DNA of 64,000 bases from Clostridium swellfunianum (GTDB lineage Bacteria > Bacillota > Clostridia > Clostridiales > Clostridiaceae). The translations under genes and the position numbers were made by a program. This document shows, one piece after another, positions 63,916-64,000 of the stretch. The stretch spans positions 3,842,093 to 3,906,092 of the forward strand of contig NZ_JAMOFV010000006.1 of the NCBI RefSeq assembly GCF_023656515.1, in the 5' to 3' direction. Under the pieces are notes generated by a model. It ran no database searches and was not told where the DNA came from. It worked only from the letters and a program-made list of their open reading frames with translations. Positions within the stretch are counted from its first letter, which is position 1. The number at the start of each line of letters is the position of its first letter.

Positions 63916-64000
63916 ATGTCAAAGGCAAAATTTGAAAGAAATAAGCCACACGTAAACATTGGAACAATAGGACACGTAGACCACGGAAAGACAACATTAA
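63916..64000 (+). CDS. tuf: Elongation factor Tu, N-terminal part (cut by the window end)
   Basis: ATG 63916 behind AGGAGGAA opens [20 protein letters not shown], then DHGKTTL, the EF-Tu P-loop (GHVDHGKT). The frame runs to the last base. EF-Tu brings aminoacyl-tRNA to the ribosome. A weak ACACAC/GTGTGT hairpin lies 50-70 nt upstream in the leader. Confidence 0.97.
   Translation, partial: MSKAKFERNKPHVNIGTIGHVDHGKTTL

Overview
The window is AT-rich, uses ATG/GTG/TTG starts behind strong GGAGG-type ribosome binding sites, and has the gene order of a spore-forming Firmicute of the Clostridium group. Supporting this are ctsR-mcsA-mcsB-clpC, then radA-disA, a CarD-like gene, PIN/TRAM, ispD, cysS, mrnC, rlmB, yacP, sigH, two tRNAs and the start of tuf. 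A FabT-type fab/acc operon and a DAP-type MurE fit the same group. I cannot name the species. No insertion sequence, phage, CRISPR array or rRNA was seen.

Layout. (1) 1-15.5 kb: two von Willebrand factor A (VWA) membrane proteins at 1596-3401 and 12744-15515, of the kind often adjacent, are separated by 14 small same-strand genes. These are five GNAT acetyltransferases (a sixth lies just outside), two SAM methyltransferases, a NUDIX hydrolase, an aminoglycoside-nucleotidyltransferase-like protein, a histidine phosphatase, an M50-like membrane protease and three small DUF-type proteins. It looks like an accessory modification/resistance island. (2) 15.7-18.5 kb: CPBP protease, VanW protein and cinA. 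(3) 18.6-29.8 kb: a complete type II fatty-acid synthesis operon under one strong promoter with three FabT-like operator palindromes. The order is a flavin oxidoreductase/FabK paralogue, fabT, fabH, acpP, fabK, fabD, fabG, fabF, accB, fabZ, accC, accD, accA. Two related hairpin leaders lie inside it, before fabD and before accB. (4) 30-34.4 kb: Xaa-Pro aminopeptidase, a polysaccharide deacetylase lipoprotein, a c-di-GMP-I riboswitch with terminator but no convincing downstream gene, a RelA/SpoT-domain alarmone synthetase and a HAD phosphatase. (5) 34.4-45.2 kb: mostly minus-strand genes (small SASP-like protein, dicarboxylate/amino-acid symporter, murE, MFS transporter, ABC exporter pair), interleaved with plus-strand AraC and MerR regulators, a PlsC acyltransferase and a small AAA ATPase. 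(6) 45.3-50.1 kb: the CtsR heat-shock operon with a canonical CtsR box. (7) 50.2-53.9 kb: a PBP2a/MecA-like class B penicillin-binding protein and a GntR-nagB pair with a DasR/NagR-type operator. (8) 54-64 kb: the conserved housekeeping block from radA to tuf.

The most interesting items are the two covarying leader hairpins in the fatty-acid operon, the orphan c-di-GMP riboswitch upstream of an alarmone synthetase, a pair of covarying 23-nt palindromic elements next to cell-wall genes, and the gene island that splits the VWA pair. All functions are inferred from motifs and recalled family knowledge; no database search was possible.
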